Assembly (NCBI GenBank): GCA_024274705.1
Contig: JAJSAL010000151.1
Coordinates: forward strand, 1 to 64,000
DNA length: 64,000 nucleotides
From: Spirochaetota bacterium
GTDB lineage: Bacteria > Spirochaetota > Spirochaetia > SPDA01 > JAJSAL01
Direction of reading: 5' to 3'
The notes beneath the pieces were generated by a model. The model was given only the letters and a program-made list of their open reading frames with translations. It was not told where the DNA came from and did not search any database. The translations under genes and the position numbers were made by a program. Position 1 is the first letter of the stretch, and each line of letters begins with the position of its first letter. Below, one piece after another: positions 52,478 to 61,210 of this stretch.

Positions 52478-53457
52478 AGGACCTGATAACAGTCGAGTCT
52501 CTGGTAAAAGAGTTTCCCGTGTATACATCGTTTCTCGACAAGCTCTTCAGCGGGAAAGGGCATACCGTCGTACATGCCGTGGATGATATTTCTTTTTCCA
52601 TCGGGCAGGGGGAAGTGCTGGGACTCGCGGGAGAAAGCGGTTCCGGGAAATCGACGACAGGCAGACTGCTCCTGCGCCTCATCGAAGCCTCCAGGGGAAC
52701 CATCAAGTATAAAGGGAGGAATATTGTATCCTTTGCAAATAAGGAGATGGAAAAGATGCGGGAGAAAATGCAGATCGTTTTCCAGGACCCCAACTCCTCC
52801 CTCTCCCCCAGGATGAGTGTGGGGCAGGCAATAGGCCATCCCCTGAAAATCCACGGCCTCCGTTCTGCATCGGAACGGAAAGAGAAAGTGATCGATCTCA
52901 TGGAAAAAATCGGCCTTACCCCTGCGGAGTTTCTCTATAAAAAATATCCCCACCAGCTTTCCGGCGGGCAGTGCCAAAGGGTGGTCCTTGCCAGGGCCCT
53001 GGTAACGAACCCGGAGTTCATCGTTGCAGACGAACCTATTGCCATGGCCGACGTTTCAGTCCGGGCCCTTATCCTGGAACTGATGAAAAAACTGAAAGAG
53101 GAGTTCAATCTTACCTACCTCTTCATCACCCACGACCTGGCCACGGCAAAATATCTGTGCGACCGGATAGCCATCATGTATCTCGGGAGAATCGTGGAAA
53201 TCGGTACCCGGGACGACCTGTTCGCCCGGCCTCATCATCCCTACACCAGGGCACTTCTGGAGGCAGTTCCCGTACCGGACCCGAACCAGAGAAGAACCGA
53301 GGCTGTTGTGCGGGGGGAGATACCCAGCGCAATCGATCCCCCGCCGGGCTGCCATTTTCATCCCAGGTGTCCTTATATGGTGGACCCATGCAGAGAAGGA
53401 CGGATACCTCTCAAGGAGATCGGCCCGGATCATTTTTCAGCGTGTCTTCTGGATTGA
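52474..53457 (+). CDS. Opp/Dpp-type ABC ATPase (DppF-like)
   Basis: 327 residues; ATGA overlap with the preceding ATPase. Walker A GESGSGKST, VFQDPNSSLSPRM, LSGGQCQRVVLARAL, Walker B FIVADEPIAMADVSV (Ile-Ala-Met in place of the common Val-Ser-Ala) and GCHFHPRCPYMVDPC. Last gene of the operon, followed by a hairpin. Confidence 0.92.
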   Translation: MKDLITVESLVKEFPVYTSFLDKLFSGKGHTVVHAVDDISFSIGQGEVLGLAGESGSGKSTTGRLLLRLIEASRGTIKYKGRNIVSFANKEMEKMREKMQIVFQDPNSSLSPRMSVGQAIGHPLKIHGLRSASERKEKVIDLMEKIGLTPAEFLYKKYPHQLSGGQCQRVVLARALVTNPEFIVADEPIAMADVSVRALILELMKKLKEEFNLTYLFITHDLATAKYLCDRIAIMYLGRIVEIGTRDDLFARPHHPYTRALLEAVPVPDPNQRRTEAVVRGEIPSAIDPPPGCHFHPRCPYMVDPCREGRIPLKEIGPDHFSACLLD

Positions 53458-53465
53458 AAGAAACG

Positions 53466-53497
53466 GGCACACCTCCCCGGACCTCCCAGGGTGTGCC
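53466..53497. terminator. Convergent terminator hairpin
   Basis: GGCACACC (53466-53473) pairs with GGTGTGCC (53490-53497). It lies between the importer operon and the convergent mutarotase-like gene; no long T-run. Confidence 0.55.
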
Positions 53498-53505
53498 GTG
53501 GTTAT

Positions 53506-54660
53506 TTATTCCTTCGGCAGGATCCCGTTTTCGATAAAATTCCAGAAAACCGGCGTTTTCACCTCTTTTCCGGAATATGAAAGAAACGTGATGTCTTCTT
53601 TTCCGAACTTTACCGATGTAACCCGGTCAAAGGTTGAGGGAATCTTTATAACACCTTCGATATAATTGATGATCAGTGGTTTCTTAGGGTTAAGCGTCAC
53701 CGTCGTAGCGATCCCCTGTTCGGTAAGAGCATTCTTTTTAGCGGACATCTTAAGTCCGTCCGCAAGAAAGGCGCAGGTGTCTTCAAGACCGAGGCACCGG
53801 TTTCTTCCATTCCAGGGAGGGGCGTGACGCCCTTTATTCGACATCCACAGCACGGTTTGTGGGAGGACTTCCGCGTTTTTCAGGGAGTACCAGAGATACC
53901 CCATGGAAGGTACAGCCGCTGTTGTCCAGGACGGTTTTGTCCCTGGTTTCTGGTAGACCCCGGCGACATCCTCAAATCCTTCCTTCGAGGGAAACAGGGT
54001 GAGATCAACGAAAGGTTCGTCTTTCCAGATCGTGGGAACCTTTGACAGGTTCTTAAATACCGCACCAGGGGCAAGAAAAGAATACTCCCTGTCGGAATGA
54101 CAGAGATAGTCCCTTCCGGCAGTCATACCAAAGCGGATAGGACATGTGGTAACCCGGAGTGAACCATCTTTTTCAGGAACAGCGAGGGTTGCGTGGTGGC
54201 CGAGGCACATCTTCCCGGAGTACCCTTCCAGAGAATGCTGTGTATACACGGCATTATGTCCATCAACGATGGACAGGGTCTTTGTTACCGTCCCTGGTCT
54301 CACTTTTGTTTTCAGGCTGAGTACCAGCCGGGTAACCGGGCCCTGTCTGCTGGCTGACTTGGTTTTCCATTCCGAAGATGCCGGTTCACCATGAACCGGG
54401 TGCTCTTCTTTCCGGTACGTGTTCACAGCGCCGAAGGGCATGCAGAAAAAATTTCCCCGTAAGGGTTCCAGGACCGGAAGGCCTGCTTTTTCCGGTTCGT
54501 TCTGCCAGGGACTTATGTAATACGGCTGTACCGGTTTCGTGTTTTTATAAAACGTAACAGGAGCCATGTGTGCGCCCTGCTCTGTAACTGCGAGTTCTAT
54601 CGAATCATTTTCCATGATCCAGCAGGGTTTGTTCTCTATGCTTTTCATTACAGGTTTCAT
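53506..54660 (-). CDS. Galactose-mutarotase-fold protein (aldose-1-epimerase-like)
   Basis: 384 residues. GGAGG stands 10 nt before the ATG at 54660. The beta-sandwich family is suggested by SIELAVTEQGAHMAPVTFY, PLRGNFFCMPFG, EEHPVHGEPASSEWKT, LVLSLKTKVRPGTVTKTLSIVDG and GLEDTCAFLADGL. Such proteins turn over anomers or bind sugars; the catalytic His pair of classical GalM is only partly recognisable (HPVHGEP, CLGHHATL). Last gene of the second RpiR operon. Role inferred from fold-level patterns. Confidence 0.65.
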   Translation of the reverse strand: MKPVMKSIENKPCWIMENDSIELAVTEQGAHMAPVTFYKNTKPVQPYYISPWQNEPEKAGLPVLEPLRGNFFCMPFGAVNTYRKEEHPVHGEPASSEWKTKSASRQGPVTRLVLSLKTKVRPGTVTKTLSIVDGHNAVYTQHSLEGYSGKMCLGHHATLAVPEKDGSLRVTTCPIRFGMTAGRDYLCHSDREYSFLAPGAVFKNLSKVPTIWKDEPFVDLTLFPSKEGFEDVAGVYQKPGTKPSWTTAAVPSMGYLWYSLKNAEVLPQTVLWMSNKGRHAPPWNGRNRCLGLEDTCAFLADGLKMSAKKNALTEQGIATTVTLNPKKPLIINYIEGVIKIPSTFDRVTSVKFGKEDITFLSYSGKEVKTPVFWNFIENGILPKE

Positions 54661-54706
54661 GTAGTTACTTCCTCCGGGAAAAAGCTTACCCCTTTAGAGG
54701 AATTTG

Positions 54707-55279
54707 TCAACGTGTTTCATGTTCTTGGGCGGAAAAAAACCGAAAACAGTGCATGCCTCCGGCCCGGGCCGCTTCGACACCGGCATCGGAATCTTCGATA
54801 ACCACGCACCGGGAGGGAGACCGGTCCATCCTTTTTGCCGCTTCCAGAAAGAGGTCCGGGTGGGGTTTTCCTTTTTCAACATCCTCCGATGATACGATGA
54901 TGTCCACAGGAATATCGAACCGCTCTACCACGGGCAGTATGGATGGTTTAGAACTTCCCGACGCGACAGCCACAGGATGCCCTGCATTTTTTAGCGACCT
55001 GAAAAGTTCGATATTACACGGTATGGACTCAACGAGATCGAAATGGTCCTTTGCGATCTCGTTTTTTCTCCGGTATATGGCTTCCACATCCCTATCCACC
55101 CCGGTGTTACGGCAGAAGTACGCTATCTGTTCTCTCCCGGTCATGCCCGCCTGACGGTAGAACTGCCCCCTGTCTATGGGAACGCCCGCTTCTTCCAGGG
55201 CCCGGCTGTAAGCGGAAAAATGGAGGGGCATGGTATTCACCAGGACTCCGTCAAAGTCGAAGATATACCCTATTTCCAC
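54707..55279 (-). CDS. HAD phosphatase, beta-phosphoglucomutase-like
   Basis: 190 residues from GTG at 55279, overlapping the E1-beta stop by 10 nt. HAD motifs: IFDFDGVLVNT (nucleophile and acid Asp), VAVASGSSKPS (Thr/Ser motif), EKGKPHPDLFLEAA (Lys) and VVIEDSDAGVEAARAGGM (Asp). The helical cap between motifs I and II is of the PGMB type. Likely removes phosphate from, or moves it on, a sugar intermediate of this operon. Confidence 0.85.
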   Translation of the reverse strand: MEIGYIFDFDGVLVNTMPLHFSAYSRALEEAGVPIDRGQFYRQAGMTGREQIAYFCRNTGVDRDVEAIYRRKNEIAKDHFDLVESIPCNIELFRSLKNAGHPVAVASGSSKPSILPVVERFDIPVDIIVSSEDVEKGKPHPDLFLEAAKRMDRSPSRCVVIEDSDAGVEAARAGGMHCFRFFSAQEHETR

Positions 55280-56295
55280 TCCATCACCTCCAGGACGGCC
55301 TTTTCGATATCCCCAAGTCCGGGTACTGCATCCGTTTCCATGGCAGGAGCGAAGGGAATCGGCGTGTCCACGGCACATACCCGTTTCACCGGGCTTTTAA
55401 GATAGAAAAGCCCCTGTTCCGCCATAAGCGCTCCGATCTCCGCGGCCGCCCCTGCGGTGACAACTTCTTCCATGGCAATGACCACACGTCCTGTTTTGGA
55501 GACAGAGACGAGAATAGTTTCTCTATCCAGGGGAACCAGGGTACGAAGGTCTAACACTTCCACATCGATTCCTTCCCTCCCGAGATGTTGTGCCGCTTCA
55601 AGGGCCAGGTGTACCATAAGGCTCGTGGCAATAATGGTTACATCCTTCCCGGCACGTTTGACATCAGCTTTGCCGAAAGGGATAGTGTACTCTTCGTCCG
55701 GTGCCGGAGCATACACGTTGCTTAAAGAGTCCACAGCGCTTTTCGCCTTACCTCCCGGGGAAGCGCCGCCGTAGAGCATCTTGTGTTCCAGGAACACGAC
55801 CGGGTTTTCGTCCCTAACGGCAGTCTTGAGCAGCCCTTTCGCATCGTAGGGAGTGGAAGGAAGGACAACTTTAAGACCGGGACAGTGCATAAACCACCCC
55901 TCCAGGCATTGGGAATGCTGGGCGGCCCTTCCGGTAGCACCCATGGGGGCCCGAAGCACCAAGGGAACAGAGACCTGCCCCCCCATCATGGAGCGTATTT
56001 TCGCGGCCTGGTTGCAGAGCTGGTCCATGCCGCAGGCGATAAAATCGTTGAACTGCATTTCCGCAACAGGAATAAGACCGGTCATGGCAGCCCCCACGGC
56101 AGCGCCTATGATAGCTGCTTCGGAGATGGGGGTATCCCTGACCCGTTTCTCGCCGAACCGCTGATAAAGCCCTTCGGTAACCCTGTATGCTCCGCCGAAT
56201 ACGCCGATATCTTCTCCTAAAAGAACGACCCGGCTGTCCCTTTCCATCTCTTCTAAAAGCCCCTGACGCAGGGCCTGTACGATGTTTTTTTTCAT
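55270..56295 (-). CDS. 2-oxoacid/acetoin dehydrogenase E1 subunit beta (second set)
   Basis: 341 residues from the ATG at 56295. IVQALRQGLLEEMERDSRVVLLGEDIG, TPISEAAIIGAAVGAAMTGLIPVAE, LVLRAPMGATGRAAQHSQCLEGWF and LKTAVRDENPVVFLEHKMLYGG match the family and the first set closely. It would pair with E1-alpha encoded just upstream, which carries a stop codon; if that is real, this subunit has no cognate partner unless the first set substitutes. Confidence 0.9.
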   Translation of the reverse strand: MKKNIVQALRQGLLEEMERDSRVVLLGEDIGVFGGAYRVTEGLYQRFGEKRVRDTPISEAAIIGAAVGAAMTGLIPVAEMQFNDFIACGMDQLCNQAAKIRSMMGGQVSVPLVLRAPMGATGRAAQHSQCLEGWFMHCPGLKVVLPSTPYDAKGLLKTAVRDENPVVFLEHKMLYGGASPGGKAKSAVDSLSNVYAPAPDEEYTIPFGKADVKRAGKDVTIIATSLMVHLALEAAQHLGREGIDVEVLDLRTLVPLDRETILVSVSKTGRVVIAMEEVVTAGAAAEIGALMAEQGLFYLKSPVKRVCAVDTPIPFAPAMETDAVPGLGDIEKAVLEVMEWK

Positions 56296-56312
56296 TGTCA
56301 CAGCTCCATCTG

Positions 56313-57266
56313 TTATTTGAATACGTAGTCCCTGTACGCTGAAGGATCAGGGTCCGGGCCGGCTTCCGCAAAAGCGACGGATTCTTCTATCACCTTCTCC
56401 GCTTCCCCTTCGATACTGTCCAGCAGGTATTCCTGTATGTTCAGTTCCTCTATAAGAATGTTTCGATAGTACGATATGGGATCCCGCTCTTTCCACTCCT
56501 CCAGTTCCTCTTTGTCCCGGTACGTGGCGGGCTCGAAACGGGAGTGCCCCCTGAACCGGTAGGTCTTGCATTCCAGGAGCGTCGGCCCCTTTCCAGCCCT
56601 GGCCCTTTCGATACTTTCACCGGCTTTGGCATAGACATCCCGGACATCCATCCCATCGGCAATGATCCCGGGGATACCGTAAGACCCGGCTCTCTCCGCA
56701 ATATGTTCGATATTGGTCACCCTCCGGTAGTGGGTGGAAAACCCGTAGAGATTATTTTCACACACGAATACGACCGGCAGCTGCCACACCGAAGCGAGAT
56801 TGAGGGCTTCGTGAAAAGCCCCCTCGTTGGCCGCGCCGTCACCGAAAAAAGCAACAGCCACGTTGCCGTTTTCCATGTAACTACAGGTCCACCCGGCGCC
56901 GACAGCTATGGGGATGCCCCCGGCAACGATGGCGTTTGCCCCGAGCATGCCCACGCTGAAATCCGCTATATGCATGGAACCGCCCATTCCCCTGCAGCAG
57001 CCGGTGCTCTTCGCGAACATTTCCGCCATAACCGCGTTTATATCCGCCCCCTTGGCGATGCAGTGACCGTGCCCCCGGTGTGTACTGGTGATGTAATCTT
57101 CCTTCGAGAGATGGGCACACACACCGGCTGCCACTGCCTACTGCCCATTGTACTGGTGCATACTCCCGGGCATTGCCCTGGTGGAAAAGAGATAAAAGAG
57201 TTTTTCCTCGAATTTTCTCATCAATACCATGGTTTTATAGAGCCCTAAGGCAGTATCTTCGTTCAT
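56313..57266 (-). pseudogene. 2-oxoacid/acetoin dehydrogenase E1 subunit alpha, in-frame TAG
   Basis: Starts at the ATG at 57266 (AGGAGG before it, inside the end of the cyclase gene) and reads KTMVLMRKFEEKLFYLF and MPGSMHQYNGQ, then TAG at 57138-57140, then AVAAGVCAHLSKEDYI in the same frame. The family has Glu at this place (GQEAxxxGV, intact in the gene at 24 kb), so GAG to TAG is the simplest change. Everything downstream is intact, including GDGAANEGAFHEALNLA with VFVCENN. A GTG at 57134 could restart translation, but without 44 N-terminal residues. 317 codons in total. Confidence 0.85.
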
Positions 57267-57935
57267 CTATTCCTCCTCTAAAGCGACAAGCCGCACCGGA
57301 CACGCGTCGAGACCTTGTATGCTTAAGGCCAGGATAAACAGGGTGAACCGCTCTTTTTTGAGTGTATCCAGGTGCGCAGCGAATTCGATAATCGGAATAT
57401 CCCTGTCCATCAGGAACTGGTGGTTCGGCTGGTTCGGTACCCCTTTCAGCTCTATGCCGGATGCATCAGACCCGACAAGATTGATGTTCTTCTCGTTTAC
57501 CAGCCACTTTACCGCGTCATGGTCAAGGATAGGCCGGTCGTGGGAACGCCCTGTCCGGTAGTACCGTGCACAGTTGAAATTGAACAGGACGGAATCCCCG
57601 GGAAGGATCATTTTCTCTATGTCCAGGAGTTCATCCGGTGTTACGAACTCTCCCGGCTGTTTATGAGAAAAATCGAGAAGCACACAATCGGAAATCAGCC
57701 TTTTCAGCGGGAAGCGGGAAGCGTCCATCCCTCTTCGGTTGTGATGGTAGGGAAATTCGATATGGGTTCCACAATGGGAAAACATGCGTATCTCCTGTAA
57801 TATGTACCAGGTGTCCTTGTCCTTTTTATACTGAGGGTACAGCTCGGTGGTGTCGTAAGTTTCCAGTTCCAGGTTATACTCTTCTTTTCCCGGAATAAGC
57901 TGGTGGCTTAAGTCTAGGAATCTTCCAGAAATCAT
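57267..57935 (-). CDS. Cyclase-family hydrolase (PF04199, kynurenine-formamidase-like)
   Basis: 222 residues from the ATG at 57935, which overlaps the E2 stop as ATGA. Metal motif FSHCGTHIEFPYHH (HxGTHxExPxH, with Glu where the family has Asp) and FLDLSHQL at the start. Known members hydrolyse amides, lactones or act in isatin and kynurenine routes. Inserted between E2 and E1-alpha genes, it may open a lactone or remove an acyl group in this pathway. Confidence 0.82.
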   Translation of the reverse strand: MISGRFLDLSHQLIPGKEEYNLELETYDTTELYPQYKKDKDTWYILQEIRMFSHCGTHIEFPYHHNRRGMDASRFPLKRLISDCVLLDFSHKQPGEFVTPDELLDIEKMILPGDSVLFNFNCARYYRTGRSHDRPILDHDAVKWLVNEKNINLVGSDASGIELKGVPNQPNHQFLMDRDIPIIEFAAHLDTLKKERFTLFILALSIQGLDACPVRLVALEEE

Positions 57936-59011
57936 CGTTCCGCCCATTCCATGGTTCCCATTTCAAAGGTTTCCATCCTGGTTTTAAAATCCTTTAAAAA
58001 CCTGGCGGCATACGCGCCGTTGATGATACGGTGGTCCACCGTCAGCGTAACGGTCATAACCGGCCGGACAACCGGTTCATTTTCCAGAACCACCGTCGCT
58101 TCTCTTATCGATCCGAAGGTCAGGGCAGCTGCCGCACCCGGGGGAATGATGGCATCGAAGGCGGTAATGCCGTACATGCCGAGGTTGCTCAAAAGAAGGG
58201 TAAACCCTTTCAGTTCGTCAGCAGAAACACTCCCCCGGGACACCCCGGCAATACAATCTCCCAGGTCGGCATCGATCTCTTTAAGGCTTTTACCCCGGGG
58301 ATCGGGCAGGACAGGGGTATAGAGATCATCATGTACGGAAACAGCATAGCCGACCCCCGGGGATGCGGATTCCCTGATTCCTGATTCATCCATCACCCAG
58401 TGGAACTTAGGATAACCGGGAAGCACTTCCACGGATATCTTGATAAACAGGGCATCGAAGCGGATACCCCGCTCCTTTACCTTTTTCGCCCGGGTCATAT
58501 CGATTTCAGCCGTAAGGTGGATCACCGGGGTCTCCCTGTGGCTCACCGACACCGCCCTGGCAACGGCGGACTGGTTTTTAGAAAGGAGGACGTCCGCAGG
58601 TTTTCTCTGGGGAGATATCCCGCCTCCATGAGCTTCAATGTCGGATACGGTAATGGTATGGTTAGGTCCCGACCCGTGTACCCGGGACAGGTCGATTCCC
58701 ATCTCTGTCGCGCGTTTCCGGGCCCGGGGCATGATCCCGGGTGCAGCAGGTTTCCCTTTTTCGATCTCTTCCCCGGAAGCTCCGATGTACCCAAGGATAT
58801 CTCCGGGTGTTATCACATCTCCTTCCTGTACAATTCGGGCGATCAGGTACCCCCCGGTGTGGGCTTCGATCTCCAATACTCCTTTTTGGGCCTCTATTTC
58901 CGCTACAAGCTCCCCGGCACGGACAGGTTCCCCTTCCTTCTTGTGCCAGTGTACAAGGGTAATCTCGTCCCCCAGTTCACCTGATCCGGGAACTATGATC
59001 TGTTCCGCCAT
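57932..59011 (-). CDS. Dihydrolipoamide acyltransferase (E2, second set)
   Basis: 359 residues. Lipoyl domain 1-80 with Lys43 in EIEAQKGVLEIEA (Gln in place of the usual Asp before Lys). One E3-binding domain at about 93-127 (ARKRATEMGIDLSRVHGSG). CAT-like domain 150-359 ending VDHRIING, again Asn for Asp of HxxxDG. Shorter than the first E2, which has two E3-binding domains. The Shine-Dalgarno lies in the end of the rpiR gene 4 nt upstream. Confidence 0.88.
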   Translation of the reverse strand: MAEQIIVPGSGELGDEITLVHWHKKEGEPVRAGELVAEIEAQKGVLEIEAHTGGYLIARIVQEGDVITPGDILGYIGASGEEIEKGKPAAPGIMPRARKRATEMGIDLSRVHGSGPNHTITVSDIEAHGGGISPQRKPADVLLSKNQSAVARAVSVSHRETPVIHLTAEIDMTRAKKVKERGIRFDALFIKISVEVLPGYPKFHWVMDESGIRESASPGVGYAVSVHDDLYTPVLPDPRGKSLKEIDADLGDCIAGVSRGSVSADELKGFTLLLSNLGMYGITAFDAIIPPGAAAALTFGSIREATVVLENEPVVRPVMTVTLTVDHRIINGAYAARFLKDFKTRMETFEMGTMEWAER

Positions 59012-59015
59012 TGTT

Positions 59016-59888
59016 TCAATTTCTCCTTTTTGTCTGTTTCCGGCGCAGCAGATTGTCCGTAAGGATGCTGATGCCCTTAAGGTCGTATAACGGCGTCCGG
59101 TACCTGGCTGTTAAAAGGTACAGGGCATCGATAATACACAGCAGGGCCACCCTGCCGGACAGGGCAGCTACTCTCACCGCTGTTTCCGGAAAAGATGTAT
59201 AGAAATTATACCTGCATACCCGGGACAGGGGTGCTCCGGGATAGTTGGAAATACCCACCGTGAGGGCACCCTGCTCCCGGGCCATGCGCGCGGATTCAAC
59301 GGTGAGGATGGTCTCACCGGAATGCGAAAGGGCTATGACCCCGGTATTTACATCAGCAGCGGCAGCGTTAAAGATCATCTCTGCAGGATCTGTGTATGCA
59401 GCCGCCTGGAACCCCAGGAACCTGAACCGCATCGCCGCATCTCCCGCGAGGAAGCCTGAACTGCCGACCCCGAAAAAAACGATCCTGCTCTTTTCCGTGA
59501 GCTTCCTGACGCATTCCACCACCTCATCGGGATCGAGAAGGGCCAGGGAGTCCTTAAGGCTCTGCCGGTTTCCCTGGAACGTTTTTCTAAGAACGTCCCG
59601 GTCCGTGTCGTCCGGGCCTATTCCCTGGAAAAGCGCATCCTCTTCCGCCGAACCGGTCCGGGCAAGATCCACCTTAAATGCCCTTAAACCAGGGTACCCC
59701 AGCTTTTTCACGAACCTGCTGACCGTTGCAACACTACTGCCGCTGTTTTCCGCAATCTGTTCCACCGTCAGCAGGGGTACCTGGCCGGCATGAGCCGAGA
59801 TATAACCGGCAACCCGTTTTTCCGCTTTCGGCATACGGTGATGCATACCTTCAATTCTCGCCAGTATGGTGTTCACAGAAATCTCCAT
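59016..59888 (-). CDS. RpiR/MurR-family regulator (second)
   Basis: 290 residues. HTH: VEQIAENSGSSVATVSRFVKKLGYPGLRAFKV; SIS domain: IVFFGVGSSGFLAGDAAMRF and GVIALSHSGETILTVESARMAREQGALTVGISNY. Senses a phosphosugar and probably represses its own operon: one operator-like palindrome fills the promoter spacer and another overlaps the start codon. Leads the E2-cyclase-E1-HAD-mutarotase operon. Paralogue of the regulator at 28 kb. Confidence 0.88.
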   Translation of the reverse strand: MEISVNTILARIEGMHHRMPKAEKRVAGYISAHAGQVPLLTVEQIAENSGSSVATVSRFVKKLGYPGLRAFKVDLARTGSAEEDALFQGIGPDDTDRDVLRKTFQGNRQSLKDSLALLDPDEVVECVRKLTEKSRIVFFGVGSSGFLAGDAAMRFRFLGFQAAAYTDPAEMIFNAAAADVNTGVIALSHSGETILTVESARMAREQGALTVGISNYPGAPLSRVCRYNFYTSFPETAVRVAALSGRVALLCIIDALYLLTARYRTPLYDLKGISILTDNLLRRKQTKRRN

Positions 59889-59943
59889 GTAAATATATTA
59901 CATTCTAAAACAGTATAATATGTAACTATATTTCATTTGTCAA
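59888..59943 (-). promoter_or_regulatory. Second rpiR promoter with two operator-like palindromes
   Basis: On the minus strand TTGACA (59938-59943), 17 nt, TATTAT (59915-59920). TGTAA-CTATA-TTTCA (59921-59935) fills the spacer and TGTAA-ATATA-TTACA (59888-59902), a perfect palindrome, overlaps the ATG. Centres are 33 bp apart, about three helical turns. Same motif class as 15995 and 28419. Confidence 0.7.
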
Positions 59944-60101
59944 CAGGGAGGGGGGAAAACCAGGATCATTTGAAATTCCACCCCAAGTGCTACATTATGG
60001 GAACATCAAACATATTAAGGAGATAAGAAAGTATTATGGGAAAGTTGAAAACCCGGGGCGGGATCGCATAAAGGAACCGCTCCCGCAGTTATCGCGCCGG
60101 G

Positions 60102-60127
60102 AGGTGCAGGGCTTCGGCTCTGCACCT
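60102..60127. terminator. UUCG-capped hairpin after the isomerase gene
   Basis: AGGTGCAGGGC and GCTCTGCACCT form an 11 bp stem with one G-T pair around TTCG, directly next to the isomerase stop at 60128. No T-run on the minus side; TTTATG on the plus side. Part of the 239 nt gap in which I see no convincing gene. Confidence 0.45.
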
Positions 60128-61116
60128 TTATGTACCCCCCAAAAGGGCTTCGCGGATCATCCTCGATGCAGCCATGGTGTTCCCTTCGGTAATGATCCCT
60201 TTGATCCGTTCCCTGCCCATGGTTTCCAGCAGGTTGTGGAGGCCCTGGATCCAGCCGATGCTTTCGGAGGCTGCTTCCAGGCCGTCCTCGCGGTAAGGGA
60301 AAATATCCAGGGCGTACCATCCGTCATAACCGATCCGGTCCAGCCAGTACAGGGTTTCCAGTAGTTCGATGGTATGCACGGACCCGGCGGTCATATCATC
60401 GTCCCAGTGCCGCCAGTTGTCGTTGAAGTGCATGTATTTAAGCTTATCCCCGAAATAATGGAGGAGAGCCAGTGATTCCGCAGGATGTTCGTAGGCTTCC
60501 AGGACGTGACCAATATCGACCATGGCACCTACATTCGGTTTATTCACTTTTTCGATCAGGAGGAGGGTCTTTCCCACGGTACTGACGGTACAGTGGGTGC
60601 GGGGTTCTTTGGGTTTGTATTCGATAACAAGGTCTACCCCGGGAAGATGTTCCGCACATTCGATGGTCCCGTCGATGATGCGGTCCCACTGAAGGGGATA
60701 ATCAGCGGCAAAAGGGTAGTCGTATCCGTCCTGTCCGAACCATAAGTCCACAACGGTACAGTCCAGCTCTTTTGCCCAGTCCATCGAGTTTTTCACGGTC
60801 TCCACCGCATCTTTCCTGACCGCCGGATCATTCGAAGAAAAGGAACCTTCCCCCACTTAGCGGATGCCCAGATATCCGGAGTAACACACGTCACCTTTAA
60901 GCCGGCATCCCGGACCTGTGAGCGGATCGCCGTTAGATTATCATCATTCACATGCCATTTGCCCACCAGTTCCACGCCGGACAAACCGGGAATACCGGCT
61001 GCAGCCTGTATAAGCTCTTCCGTCGAACGACGGGGTCCGTATCCGTCCAGCACATACCTGTCCGCACAGCCGTTAAAGGTGTTGATATTCGCAGAAAATT
61101 TCAGTTTATACTCCAT
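60128..61116 (-). pseudogene. TIM-barrel sugar isomerase, frameshifted
   Basis: AGGAGG precedes the ATG at 61116. The frame encodes the N-terminal ~90 residues (ELVGKWHVNDDNLTAIRSQV, CVTPDIWASAKWGK) and then leaves register at the C5 run at 60850-60854. The remaining ~235 residues continue in the next frame (GSFSSNDPAVRKDAVETV, DLWFGQDGYDYPFAADY, LVIEYKPKEPRTHCT, MVDIGHVLEAYEHPAES, MHFNDNWRHWDDDM). One extra base in the run restores a normal ~325-residue protein, paralogous to 17.5 and 43.7 kb. Homopolymer error or true mutation. Probably co-transcribed with the OsmC gene. Confidence 0.8.
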
Positions 61117-61210
61117 ACATTCCTCCTAAACGTTTCCAGTCTTCCAGACATACACAATAGAGGGGAACATACTTTTCAGGAAGATCGATAATCCTGAAGC
61201 TGTTCACCGG

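Noticed and set aside
57138..57140. TAG as pyrrolysine or other recoding
   Set aside because: The family has Glu here, no pyrrolysine genes are seen, and TAG and TAA end many other genes in the window.
60033..60068. 12-residue plus-strand mini-ORF behind AAGGAG
   Set aside because: Spacing is too long (13 nt), the product is tiny, and nothing around supports a leader function.
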